64,000 nt of DNA, from positions 3,844,001 to 3,908,000 of the forward strand of contig NZ_CP082269.1 of the NCBI RefSeq assembly GCF_019880405.1. Reading direction: 5' to 3'. Position 1 is the first letter of the stretch. The number at the start of each line of letters is the position of its first letter. The stretch is from Enterobacter sp. C2. Its GTDB lineage: Bacteria > Pseudomonadota > Gammaproteobacteria > Enterobacterales > Enterobacteriaceae. Both the position numbers and the translations under genes were made by a program. The notes under the pieces were generated by a model that was not told where the DNA came from, searched no databases, and was given only the letters and a program-made list of their open reading frames with translations. Positions 9,029 through 17,259 of this stretch are shown one piece after another.

Positions 9029-10483
9029 ATGAGTAGAGACGTACTAAAAAATCACCATGATGAATACCATATATTAACTCGCGGGGAACGTATTGGTTAT
9101 GGAATGGGGGATTTTGCGCAAAACCTTGTTTTTGGCACAATAGGCGGCTTTCTTGCTCTGCATATGTTGACCGTCAACGCTATTGGTACAGCAACCGCAG
9201 GGTTTATATTTCTTTTCGTCCGCATCATCAATGTCTTTTGGGATCCCATGGTGGGAACCTATGTCGACAAAAGAATTTCAGCAGCCGGGAAATATCGCCC
9301 CTGGCTCTTAAGAGCGGGCGTGCCGCTGGTTATTCTCTCCGCTCTGCTTTTTACCCCTATCCCCGGCATCAGAGGGTCGGTTCCCTTTGCTTTTATTGTC
9401 TATCTGGCGCTGGATTTAGTGTATTCATTGGTAAACATTCCGTACGGTTCTCTTAATGCCTCACTGACAAGAGATCCTGAATCTATTGATAAACTGACCA
9501 GTACAAGAATGATGCTAGCCAACACGGCCAATCTTCTTGTCTACACCCTATTCCCCATGTTTGTTCAAATGGCCTCACCAAAGGATCGCAGCCTCAAGGA
9601 TACGGGTTTCTTTGGGCTTGAGCTGAACATGGGCAACTATACCGACCCGTCAGCGAATTACGCCTGGTTTGGCGTTTACTCTATCTATATGTTAATCGGC
9701 GCGGTAGCACTTTTTATCTGCTATAAGTACACGAAAGAACGTGTCGTCGCGACTGCGGAACAGACTGCCAACGTAAAAACAACCGATCTCTTTCTTGAAC
9801 TAAAATACAACCGACCGCTGGTTATCCTCGGACTGTTTTTCATGCTGGGCTTTACGTTCATGTTTTTCATGAATACCGTAAATGGCTTTTTCAATCAGTT
9901 TGTTGTCGGCCATTCAGAATGGATGGGGGCTATAGGCCTGGTAGCATCAATTCCTGGCATTCTATTCCCTGTATTCTGGCCAAGACTGAAGAAAATTTTT
10001 GGCAAAAAAGGGTTCTTCCACCTTTTCCTTGCCATGTTTATCGTGGGTGAATTGTTAACTTACGTCTGGTCACGCGAAGGGATGCACGATGCGCTGTGGC
10101 TTGCTTATATCGCCACCTTTATTAAACAGTGGGGTTTAACTTCCGCGACCGGATTCATGTGGGCGCTGGTCCCTGAAGTGATTGCTTATGGCGAACTAAA
10201 ATCAGGCAAGCGCAACGCCGCCATCATTAATGCGATTATGGGGCTCTTCTTCAAGATTGGCTTTACCCTTGGTGGCGCCATTCCGCTTTGGTTGCTGGCC
10301 GTTTATGGTTTTAACGAAACAGGCGCGCAACAAAATGCCAATGCAATCGACGGGATCATTATGACGGCGGTCTGGATCCCCATCGTTTTAGCCTTCATTT
10401 CAATGATCGTCATTCAGGTCTATCCCATCTCAGATAAAAATGTCACAGACATCAACCGTCAACTCGATGAGATACGCGTGTAA
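9029..10483 (+). CDS. GPH-family sugar (xyloside) transporter
   Basis: A 484-residue glycoside-pentoside-hexuronide:cation symporter with about twelve hydrophobic segments. Family features include GYGMGDFAQN near the N-terminus, WDPMVGTYVDKR after the second helix, and PYGSLNASLT. The ATG at 9029 is chosen (GGAG 11 bases upstream); an in-frame GTG at 9020 is too close to that ribosome site. The gene is 55 bp upstream of a GH43 beta-xylosidase gene, so it probably imports xylobiose or other short xylosides, like the xynTB-type pairs of other enterics. Base composition is more AT-rich than the flanking core genes. Confidence 0.85.
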   Translation: MSRDVLKNHHDEYHILTRGERIGYGMGDFAQNLVFGTIGGFLALHMLTVNAIGTATAGFIFLFVRIINVFWDPMVGTYVDKRISAAGKYRPWLLRAGVPLVILSALLFTPIPGIRGSVPFAFIVYLALDLVYSLVNIPYGSLNASLTRDPESIDKLTSTRMMLANTANLLVYTLFPMFVQMASPKDRSLKDTGFFGLELNMGNYTDPSANYAWFGVYSIYMLIGAVALFICYKYTKERVVATAEQTANVKTTDLFLELKYNRPLVILGLFFMLGFTFMFFMNTVNGFFNQFVVGHSEWMGAIGLVASIPGILFPVFWPRLKKIFGKKGFFHLFLAMFIVGELLTYVWSREGMHDALWLAYIATFIKQWGLTSATGFMWALVPEVIAYGELKSGKRNAAIINAIMGLFFKIGFTLGGAIPLWLLAVYGFNETGAQQNANAIDGIIMTAVWIPIVLAFISMIVIQVYPISDKNVTDINRQLDEIRV

Positions 10484-10538
10484 TTAAAAGAACTAAAAAA
10501 GCAAAATACAAATAAGCAGCTTAAAAAGGTAGAAACAT

Positions 10539-12218
10539 ATGTCAATTATTCAAAACCCTATCTTACCTGGATTTAATGCCGATCCGAGTATTATCCGTGT
10601 AGAAGACACTTACTATATCGCAAGCTCCACATTCGAGTGGTTTCCTGGCGTTCGTTTACATGAGTCCAAAGATCTGCAGCACTGGAATCTGCTTCCCAGT
10701 CCGTTATCTACAACCACGCTGTTAGATATGAGAGGAAACCCTGCATCAGGGGGGATTTGGGCGCCCGACCTCTCTTATGCCGACGGCAAGTTTTGGCTAG
10801 TTTATACAGATGTGAAAGTTACAGAGGGTGCCTTTAAAGACATGACCAACTATCTGTCCACCGCCACAGATATTCGTGGCCCATGGACCGATCCGATCAA
10901 GCTTAATGGCGTTGGTTTTGACGCTTCACTTTTCCATGACGAAGATGGTCGTAAATATATTGTTCAACAGACCTGGGATCATCGGGAGTATCACCACCCC
11001 TTTAATGGCATTACCTTAACCGAGCTTGATATCAATACACTGAAGCTAATGCCAGAAACAGCGCGAACTCTTTATCGTGGCACGCCCGTTGCACTTGTTG
11101 AAGGGCCACATATCTACAAACTGAATGGCTATTACTATCTTTTTGCAGCTCAGGGCGGAACCGTTTTCACCCATCAGGAGGTGGTTGCGCGTTCAAAAAG
11201 CCTGGACGCCGACAGTTTTGAGACACAGCCAGGAGAGGTTTTCTTAACTAACGTAGACACCCCAGACAGCTACATTCAAAAACAGGGGCACGGTGCGCTG
11301 GTTTCCACGCCCAAAGGAGAGTGGTATTACGCCTCGCTCTGCGCTCGCCCATGGAATCGCGCAGGTGAACCGGCCTACGATCCGCGAGGTTGGTCAACCC
11401 TGGGCAGGGAAACGTCTATCCAAAAAGTGTATTGGGATGATGAAGGCTGGCCACGAATTGAAGGGGGCCACGGAGGAAAAACCTTTGTTGAGGGACCGGT
11501 CGATGCCATTCATACCGAAAGCGCCAACGATCACAGCCAGCATGACGAGTTTGACATGCCGACACTCGATCTCAACTGGAATACGCTTCGTGTTCCATTT
11601 ACCGAGAAAATGGGCACCACAGGTGACGGAAAATTAACGTTAATAGGTCAAGGTTCTTTAGCGAATACGCATGACCTGTCGCTGATTGCGCGACGTTGGC
11701 AAGCTTTCTATTTTGATGCTGAGGTTAAGGTAAAATTTACCCCGTTTACTTATCAACAAATGGCGGGATTAACAAACTACTATAACGATCGTCACTGGAG
11801 CTTTGTTTTCATTACCTGGAATGAAATTAATGGCTCAGTAATCGAAGTAGCCGAAAACAACCGGGGCAAATACACCTCGCACCTGAAAGATAAAGCCATC
11901 AAGATCCCAGAAGAGACCGAGTACGTCTGGTTCCGCACCAAGGTTCGCAAGGAAACGTATACTTATGAATACAGTCTGGATGGAACACACTTTACTGAAA
12001 TTCCTGTCACGCTGGATGCTGCAATTCTTTCAGATGATTATGTCCTGCAAAGCTACGGCGGGTTCTTTACCGGGGCATTCGTTGGCCTTGCGGCCGTGGA
12101 CTACTCGGGTTACGCAGCCAAAGCCGAGTTTTATCATTTCGATTACCACGAGCTTGGTGACGCTCTCGTAGCCAATGGCACCTACAGCTGGCAAGCCAGT
12201 GAATCACGCTTTGATTAG
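10539..12218 (+). CDS. xynB: Glycoside hydrolase family 43 beta-xylosidase
   Basis: A 559-residue intracellular beta-xylosidase/alpha-arabinofuranosidase releasing xylose from short xylo-oligosaccharides; no signal peptide is seen. The five-bladed propeller catalytic domain contains the three expected acids: D15 in NADPS (base), D128 in FDASLF (pKa modulator) and E188 in VEGPH (acid). A C-terminal beta-sandwich domain (about 330-559) matches the GH43 subfamily of the Selenomonas SXA type. AAAAAGG precedes the ATG. It probably forms an operon with the upstream transporter. Codon use is AT-richer than neighbouring core genes, consistent with acquisition beside the tRNA gene. Confidence 0.92.
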   Translation: MSIIQNPILPGFNADPSIIRVEDTYYIASSTFEWFPGVRLHESKDLQHWNLLPSPLSTTTLLDMRGNPASGGIWAPDLSYADGKFWLVYTDVKVTEGAFKDMTNYLSTATDIRGPWTDPIKLNGVGFDASLFHDEDGRKYIVQQTWDHREYHHPFNGITLTELDINTLKLMPETARTLYRGTPVALVEGPHIYKLNGYYYLFAAQGGTVFTHQEVVARSKSLDADSFETQPGEVFLTNVDTPDSYIQKQGHGALVSTPKGEWYYASLCARPWNRAGEPAYDPRGWSTLGRETSIQKVYWDDEGWPRIEGGHGGKTFVEGPVDAIHTESANDHSQHDEFDMPTLDLNWNTLRVPFTEKMGTTGDGKLTLIGQGSLANTHDLSLIARRWQAFYFDAEVKVKFTPFTYQQMAGLTNYYNDRHWSFVFITWNEINGSVIEVAENNRGKYTSHLKDKAIKIPEETEYVWFRTKVRKETYTYEYSLDGTHFTEIPVTLDAAILSDDYVLQSYGGFFTGAFVGLAAVDYSGYAAKAEFYHFDYHELGDALVANGTYSWQASESRFD

Positions 12219-12308
12219 CTAAGGTTTGGAAAATTTGAGCGAATGTGCAGCACAGACGCGTAGATTGTCGCAATAGTAAGCAGTTGAACGGCTTTTCGAT
12301 GATTTTGG

Positions 12309-12337
12309 TTGACGGAAAGAGGCGTCTACGGTTTAAT
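12309..12337 (+). promoter_or_regulatory. tRNA-Phe promoter
   Basis: TTGACG (12309-12314) and TTTAAT (12332-12337) are separated by 17 bp and followed by a GC-rich GCGCTGCG discriminator just before the tRNA, the usual form of a stringently controlled stable-RNA promoter. Confidence 0.75.
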
Positions 12338-12347
12338 GCGCTGCGTT

Positions 12348-12423
12348 GCCCGGATAGCTCAGTCGGTAGAGCAGGGGATTGAAAATCCCCGTGTCCTTGG
12401 TTCGATTCCGAGTCCGGGCACCA
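12348..12423 (+). tRNA. pheU: tRNA-Phe (GAA)
   Basis: A 76-nt tRNA with encoded CCA. The acceptor stem GCCCGGA pairs with TCCGGGC, and the anticodon GAA is at 12381-12383. It appears identical to E. coli tRNA-Phe as remembered. Its place beyond yjdC matches E. coli pheU, a well-known island integration site, although no integrase or duplicated tRNA end is seen here. Confidence 0.97.
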
Positions 12424-12434
12424 CTATTTAGAAG

Positions 12435-12457
12435 AACCCGCCTATGGCGGGTTTTTT
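12435..12457 (+). terminator. Terminator after tRNA-Phe
   Basis: AACCCGCC (12435-12442) pairs with GGCGGGTT (12446-12453) around a TAT loop, followed by a T-run. Confidence 0.88.
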
Positions 12458-12513
12458 GCTTTTGGAGAGCGGGACTTTTTAGAATGAGATATGCAAAGTC
12501 TGACGCCTCGTTT

Positions 12514-13194
12514 CTATGCGGACAGCTGTTTCAGCAACTGCTCAGCGGTTGCTGCCGATGAGGTCGGGTTCTGACCGGTAATCAACAGGCCGTCAGTTAC
12601 TACATAAGAACTCCAATCCCCGCCTTTAGAATAGATCCCCCCTTTCGCAATCAGCTCGTCCTCAACCAGGAAAGGCACCACGTCAGTCAGGCCTACCGCC
12701 TCCTCTTCTGTATTCGTGAAACCGGTGACCTTGCGTCCCTCGACCAGCGGTTTGCCTTCAGGTGTTTTAACGTGGCGCAGGACGCCCGGGGCATGGCAGA
12801 CAAATGCAACATGCTTGCCGGCAGCGATGAAGGATTCGATCAGCGCAATAGAGTGCTTATCCTCAGCCAGATCCCACAGCGGACCATGTCCGCCCGGATA
12901 GAACACCGTGTCGAAATCGGCCTGCGATACGCTGTCCAGGCGGACGGTCGTCGCTAGCTGAGCCATAGCTTCAGCATCAGCTTCAAAGCGATGCGTAAAT
13001 TCAGTTTGCGAGTCTGGCTCATTGCTTTTCGGATCCAGCGGCGGCTTACCGCCTTTTGGCGAGGCCAGCACGATTTCTGCACCAGCATCTTTAAAGGCGT
13101 AATAAGGAGCAGCCAACTCTTCTAACCAGAAACCCGTTTTACGACCGGTGTTGCCCAAGGTGTCGTGAGAGGTCAGGACCATTAATACTTTCAT
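12514..13194 (-). CDS. DJ-1/PfpI-superfamily protein (Hsp31-like class I amidotransferase fold)
   Basis: A 226-residue cytoplasmic protein of the DJ-1/PfpI superfamily. The nucleophile elbow AFVCHAPG contains the reactive Cys-His pair, and the GFWLEELAAPYYAF stretch carries the conserved Glu. Members act as glyoxalases, protein-repair deglycases or chaperones; the HSP31-like length and motifs point to methylglyoxal or stress defence, but the exact activity cannot be told from sequence. The ATG at 13194 (MKVLMVLT) has CGGAGA seven bases upstream; the ATG two codons earlier is too close. It is divergent from the ketopantoate-reductase-like gene. Confidence 0.85.
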   Translation of the reverse strand: MKVLMVLTSHDTLGNTGRKTGFWLEELAAPYYAFKDAGAEIVLASPKGGKPPLDPKSNEPDSQTEFTHRFEADAEAMAQLATTVRLDSVSQADFDTVFYPGGHGPLWDLAEDKHSIALIESFIAAGKHVAFVCHAPGVLRHVKTPEGKPLVEGRKVTGFTNTEEEAVGLTDVVPFLVEDELIAKGGIYSKGGDWSSYVVTDGLLITGQNPTSSAATAEQLLKQLSA

Positions 13195-13251
13195 TATCAT
13201 TCTCCGATTTATTCCTTTGCTATTAATACTAGACCGGCCGTATATAAAAAT

Positions 13252-13309
13252 AGTGCCAATTCAGATTAGTCGGTAAGGCATAACGGCGTACTATTCCTGC
13301 GTTGGCACT
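13252..13309. other. Separated 8-bp inverted repeat in a divergent intergenic region
   Basis: AGTGCCAA (13252-13259) and TTGGCACT (13302-13309) are exact complements 42 bp apart, between the divergent PfpI-like and PanE-like genes. They could be paired regulator half-sites; no regulator gene is adjacent. Confidence 0.3.
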
Positions 13310-13344
13310 GTAATGATTCACCAATCACATCAGGAGAACACGAG

Positions 13345-14235
13345 ATGTCTGAGCATCCAAGGATTGCGCTTATCGGCCCAGGTGCAATCGGTACGACTAT
13401 CGCTGCCGCGCTGCATGAAGTTGGCCGCACGCCTCTGCTTTGCGGGCGCACCGCTCACCCGCAGTTAACGCTGCGCCACGAGGAGGGCGAAATTATCGTG
13501 CCCGGCCCGGTACTGAGCGATCCGGCGGCGGTTTCTCATCCGTTCGACATCGTCTTCGTGGCGGTGAAAGTAACGCAGGTCGCTGACTGCGCGGGCTGGT
13601 TGGCAACGCTGTGCGATAAAAACACCACTGTGTGTGCCCTGCAAAACGGCGTTGAGCAGAAAACTCAGCTTGCCCCCTTGGTTAACGGTGCCGAAGTGCT
13701 ACCGTCGATTGTATGGTTCCCCGCGCAGCGAGAGCCAGACGCCTCTGTCTGGTTACGCGCCACGCCGCGGCTCACCCTGCCGGATGTACCCAAGGCAAAA
13801 GCGGTGGCGGAGGCGCTCAGCGGTACACGCTGTACAGTGGAGCTCTCGTCCGACTTTATCTCTCTCGCCTGGCGCAAGCTGCTGCAAAACGCAGTCGCAG
13901 GCCTTATGGTTCTCGCCAATCGCCGCGCAGGGATGTTCTCACGCCCGGATATCACCGACCTGGCCCTGGCCTATCTGCAAGAGGGGCTAACCGTCGCCCG
14001 CGCGGAAGGTGCGACACTGAGCGACAGCGTGCCCCAGGAGATTGTGGACGGTTTCCACCGTGCCCCGGCGGATCTCGGCACCTCGATTCTCGCCGACCGC
14101 CAGGCTAACCGCCCGCTGGAGTGGGATATCCGCAACGGCGTGATACAGCGTTATGGCCAGGCACAGGGTATTCCTACGCCCATCAGCAATGTGCTGGTCC
14201 CGCTTCTGGCAGCAGGAAGCGAGGGGCCGGGTTGA
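13345..14235 (+). CDS. 2-dehydropantoate 2-reductase family oxidoreductase (PanE/ApbA-like)
   Basis: A 296-residue NADP-dependent reductase. The N-terminal Rossmann motif GPGAIG is at about residues 11-16, ALQNGV near 98-103, and the C-terminal helical domain starts near LAWRKLLQNAVAG, where family members place a catalytic Lys. Ketopantoate reduction is the reference reaction, but enterics carry a distinct core panE elsewhere, so this is likely a paralogue with a related 2-oxoacid substrate. CAGGAG precedes the ATG. A luciferase-like oxidoreductase gene follows 149 bp downstream in the same direction. Confidence 0.8.
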   Translation: MSEHPRIALIGPGAIGTTIAAALHEVGRTPLLCGRTAHPQLTLRHEEGEIIVPGPVLSDPAAVSHPFDIVFVAVKVTQVADCAGWLATLCDKNTTVCALQNGVEQKTQLAPLVNGAEVLPSIVWFPAQREPDASVWLRATPRLTLPDVPKAKAVAEALSGTRCTVELSSDFISLAWRKLLQNAVAGLMVLANRRAGMFSRPDITDLALAYLQEGLTVARAEGATLSDSVPQEIVDGFHRAPADLGTSILADRQANRPLEWDIRNGVIQRYGQAQGIPTPISNVLVPLLAAGSEGPG

Positions 14236-14384
14236 TGCCGTTACCCTTCCCTCTATTCCATCAATTTATTTGACCAATTACGTTAAACAAATGGCATTTA
14301 TTCTCACCATGTAACGCGTAGAGTAGGCATATCGAAAGCAGGCTCTGGCCTGCCGCCTATTTCTCTGAAGTCAGGATAAACGCC

Positions 14385-15410
14385 ATGAAAAAGATCGGAT
14401 TTTTGTCATTTGGTCACTGGACGCCGTCGCCGCAGTCTGGAACCCGTTCGGCCGCTGACGCGCTGCTGCAATCCATCGATCTGGCCGTTGCCGCGGAAGA
14501 GCTCGGCGCGGATGGCGCCTATTTCAGGGTGCACCACTTTGCCCGCCAGCTTGCCTCTCCTTTCCCACTGCTGGCAGCCGTGGGCGCGCGAACCAAGCGG
14601 ATTGAGATCGGTACCGGCGTGATCGACATGCGCTATGAGAATCCGCTCTATATGGCGGAGGATGCCGGTGCGGCAGATTTGATCTCCGGTGGCCGTTTGC
14701 AACTGGGCATTAGCCGTGGCTCTCCGGAGCAGGTGATCGAGGGCTGGCGCTACTTTGGTTACGCGCCTTCCGAAGGGGAAAACGAGTCAGATATGGCGCG
14801 TCGTCACACCGAGGTGCTGCTGGACGTGCTGCGTGGTGAAGGCTTTGCCAAACCCAATCCACAGCCGATGTTCCCAAACCCGCCGGGCCTGCTGCGCCTT
14901 GAACCGCACTCCGAGGGGCTGCGGGATCGTATCTGGTGGGGGGCTGGCTCGAATGCTACCGCGGTATGGGCTGCCAAACTGGGGATGAACCTGCAAAGCT
15001 CAACGCTGAAGGATGATGAGACGGGCGAGCCGTTCCATATTCAACAGGCCAAACAGATCCGGGCCTATCGCGACGCCTGGGCGGAAGCGGGCCATACCCG
15101 TACGCCACGCGTCTCGGTCAGCCGCAGCATTTTTGCCTTGATGGACGAACGTGACCGGATGTACTTCGGTTCAAGCCGTAGCGAAAGCGATAGCATTGGC
15201 TTCCTCGATGAGAAAACCCGGGCCATCTTCGGGCGCAGCTATGCCGCAGAGCCTGACAAGCTGATCGAGCAGCTGAAGCAGGACGAAGCGATCGCCGAAG
15301 CGGATACCCTGCTGCTGACCGTGCCGAACCAGCTGGGCGTGGATTATAACGCTCACGTTATCGAGTCCATCCTGAAACATGTGGCTCCGGCGATGGGCTG
15401 GCGCGATTAA
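14385..15410 (+). CDS. LLM-class flavin-dependent oxidoreductase
   Basis: A 341-residue bacterial-luciferase-like (TIM-barrel) monooxygenase. It begins MKKIGFLSFGHW, and family stretches such as AEELGADGAYFRVHHFARQLASPF, with its His-His pair, and GRLQLGISRG are present. It would use reduced flavin and oxygen on an unknown small molecule. No flavin reductase gene is next to it. It may share a role with the PanE-like gene upstream. TCAGGA precedes the ATG. Confidence 0.8.
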   Translation: MKKIGFLSFGHWTPSPQSGTRSAADALLQSIDLAVAAEELGADGAYFRVHHFARQLASPFPLLAAVGARTKRIEIGTGVIDMRYENPLYMAEDAGAADLISGGRLQLGISRGSPEQVIEGWRYFGYAPSEGENESDMARRHTEVLLDVLRGEGFAKPNPQPMFPNPPGLLRLEPHSEGLRDRIWWGAGSNATAVWAAKLGMNLQSSTLKDDETGEPFHIQQAKQIRAYRDAWAEAGHTRTPRVSVSRSIFALMDERDRMYFGSSRSESDSIGFLDEKTRAIFGRSYAAEPDKLIEQLKQDEAIAEADTLLLTVPNQLGVDYNAHVIESILKHVAPAMGWRD

Positions 15411-15431
15411 AACCTTAACCCGGCAGGACAA

Positions 15432-15465
15432 AACGCCTCGCGTGCTTTACGGCATACGAGGCGTT
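15432..15465 (+). terminator. Possible terminator after the LLM oxidoreductase
   Basis: AACGCCTCG (15432-15440) pairs exactly with CGAGGCGTT (15457-15465) over a 16-nt loop. The tract that follows, ATAGTTTATAG, is only weakly T-rich, so it may be a weak or Rho-assisted terminator. Confidence 0.4.
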
Positions 15466-15512
15466 ATAGTTTATAGAGCAATTGATGCAGGCATACACTC
15501 TGGAGAGAGCCT

Positions 15513-15758
15513 ATGAGTAGTGAAACACCCCTGAAATATTATGACATTGCGGATGAGTATGCGACGGAAGCCGCCAAACCCGTAGACGAGTCCGAGCGTG
15601 ACGCGCTGGCGCGCTATTTCGAACTGTTGATCACCCGCTTAATGAATAATGAAGAGATCAGCGAAGAGGCGCAGCGCGAGATGGCCCTTGAGTCGAGCAT
15701 TGATGCAGAACGTATCGATGAGATCGCAGAGTTCCTCAATCGATGGGGTAATGAATAG
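15513..15758 (+). CDS. ymjA: Small conserved protein YmjA (DUF2543)
   Basis: An 81-residue acidic cytoplasmic protein, the same length as E. coli YmjA and sharing [30 protein letters not shown] and [15 protein letters not shown]. The function of the family is unknown. TGGAGAG precedes the ATG. In E. coli ymjA is at a different chromosomal position, so its presence here is a rearrangement or a second copy. Confidence 0.85.
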   Translation: MSSETPLKYYDIADEYATEAAKPVDESERDALARYFELLITRLMNNEEISEEAQREMALESSIDAERIDEIAEFLNRWGNE

Positions 15759-15853
15759 CGTCTGTTCAAAGACGTAGTCTGCGCAGGCATTGTGCTTTAC
15801 ACTGCGCGCTGCAAAAATTGAGTAGATAAACGATTAATCAGGCGGTAATGGCG

Positions 15854-16330
15854 ATGAACGGAACAATCACAACGTGGTTTAAAGATAAAGGTTTTGGATT
15901 TATCAAAGATGAGAACGGGGATAACCGTTATTTTCATGTGATTAAGGTCGCCAACCCTGAGCTGATCAAAAAAGATGCGGCAGTCACCTTCGAGCCCACC
16001 ACCAATAACAAGGGTCTGTCGGCGTACGCGGTGAAGGTTGCCCCGGAAAGCAAATATATCTATATCGCGGGCGAGCGCATCAAGCTCACCTCGATCAAGT
16101 CTTACGTGGTTTACAGCGAAGAAGTTCCTGCTGATGCCGGTATTGATAAAGAGAATCCGGTGCTGTCGGTAGGTATCCTGATGAACAGCATCCGACCGAA
16201 GTCCAACGTCAAGCCGGGCGAAATGCGCTCGCTGAAAAAGCTGGCGATCACCACCTTCCAGGGCACCACGCTTATCTTCTCGGCAGATGAGATAGACATC
16301 GATGCCACGGTAAAAATGCTTAAGGTCTGA
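15854..16330 (+). CDS. Cold-shock-domain protein with extra C-terminal domain
   Basis: A 158-residue protein. Residues 1-65 form a cold-shock OB fold with the RNP1-like KGFGFI and a second RNA-binding stretch NRYFHV; a normal CspA ends near residue 70. The remaining 90 residues (YIYIAGERIKLTSIKSYVVY onward) are predicted mainly beta and are not recognised. The ATG at 15854 has GGCGG eight bases upstream; the ATG at 15848 is in frame but too close. The likely role is single-stranded nucleic-acid binding; regulation is unknown, though the A/T-rich 95-nt leader could hold a temperature-responsive structure. Confidence 0.75.
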   Translation: MNGTITTWFKDKGFGFIKDENGDNRYFHVIKVANPELIKKDAAVTFEPTTNNKGLSAYAVKVAPESKYIYIAGERIKLTSIKSYVVYSEEVPADAGIDKENPVLSVGILMNSIRPKSNVKPGEMRSLKKLAITTFQGTTLIFSADEIDIDATVKMLKV

Positions 16331-16376
16331 CGTTACTCAAAGTAACGCTGCGCCCCCACCTTCCCATCTCCATATA

Positions 16377-16415
16377 TGGTAGTTTGCCTTTCATCCTTAC
16401 GCAGGCAAACTACCA
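16377..16415. repeat. Perfect 13-bp inverted repeat upstream of the lipoprotein gene
   Basis: TGGTAGTTTGCCT (16377-16389) and AGGCAAACTACCA (16403-16415) with a 13-nt spacer, in the 188-bp gap before the lipoprotein gene. There is no T-run on the + strand side; AAAA follows. It may be an operator, a leader hairpin or the remnant of a mobile repeat. A second small hairpin, CGTTACT/AGTAACG, lies at 16331-16347 directly after the preceding stop codon. Confidence 0.55.
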
Positions 16416-16518
16416 AAAACATAATCCTATCAAGGCCAACCTCTCTGAACGTTATCCATGGCGACATTGATAACTTTTTCGCATTGATAAAAACCACGCA
16501 CACAAATGGAACTGAGAC

Positions 16519-17259
16519 ATGATCGTGTCACCCCCCAACTTCCTTCTGAGAACGCTGCTGATTCTCTCACTTGCCCTTGCGTTAAACGGTTGCTCTGTCC
16601 GTTACGATAAAAACGGTAAGATGCTTTTTAACCCCGATCTGGCGAGCGTGCTGGGTAATGAAGTTGGCCAATTTACGCTGGCCGATGGCTCAAAAGGTGC
16701 GCTTCGGGAGCTAAATGGCCGCTATAGCCTGAAATGGAGCAATCTGATGATTGAGCGCCCGCTGGAGGGCGTGAGTTGGGTGAGGATCATCAACCAGTAC
16801 CAGGTTGAAGGACATACGCTGCTGCTGTTAAAGGTCGCTACGCCCGCCTGCCCGGCGCAGTACCGTCTGGTAGACCTCCAGAATACGCGATCCCAGGAGT
16901 GGGCATTTACGGGCATATGCGACATTGGGCCAGACGTGACGGCCAGCGCGGATAAACTGCAGCTGAATTTCAAGGTCGATAATCGGATTGAGCAGTTTAA
17001 CTGGCAGCATGGTGAGGTTTACCATCGTCGGCTCGCGGTTCAGCAACAAAAAACCGTTCAAAGTAGCACTACAAATAAAACCACATCGTCCCGCAAGGCC
17101 AAACCTCAGGCCCCGGCTAAACCGACGAAACGCACGCAGGTTAAAGCCGCAGAGCCGCTGCCGCCGAAGGTCGCCCAGCCAGAGCTGGATAACTCCTTGC
17201 CCACTGAAATCTACCAGCCAACAAAAACTCGCCAGACAAGTCTGGGTATTAAGTCATGA
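16519..17259 (+). CDS. Lipoprotein of unknown function
   Basis: A 246-residue protein. The first 25 residues form a lipoprotein signal ending in the lipobox LNGC (C25). A likely beta-rich periplasmic domain (about 26-175) follows, with two internal cysteines, C112 (TPACPAQ) and C136 (GICDIG). The C-terminal tail (about 176-246) is rich in Thr, Pro, Lys and Ala and looks disordered, perhaps wall-reaching. I do not recognise the family. It overlaps the next gene by four bases (ATGA), so the two are co-translated and probably act together at the envelope. Confidence 0.75.
   Translation: MIVSPPNFLLRTLLILSLALALNGCSVRYDKNGKMLFNPDLASVLGNEVGQFTLADGSKGALRELNGRYSLKWSNLMIERPLEGVSWVRIINQYQVEGHTLLLLKVATPACPAQYRLVDLQNTRSQEWAFTGICDIGPDVTASADKLQLNFKVDNRIEQFNWQHGEVYHRRLAVQQQKTVQSSTTNKTTSSRKAKPQAPAKPTKRTQVKAAEPLPPKVAQPELDNSLPTEIYQPTKTRQTSLGIKS

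Noticed and set aside
12221..12246. Third copy of the 18-bp AraC/LysE site (TTTGGAAAATTTGAGC region)
   Set aside because: Only loosely similar; too many mismatches to count as the same element.
12348..12513. Genomic island attachment site with integrase at tRNA-Phe
   Set aside because: No integrase gene and no second copy of the tRNA 3' end were seen in the window.
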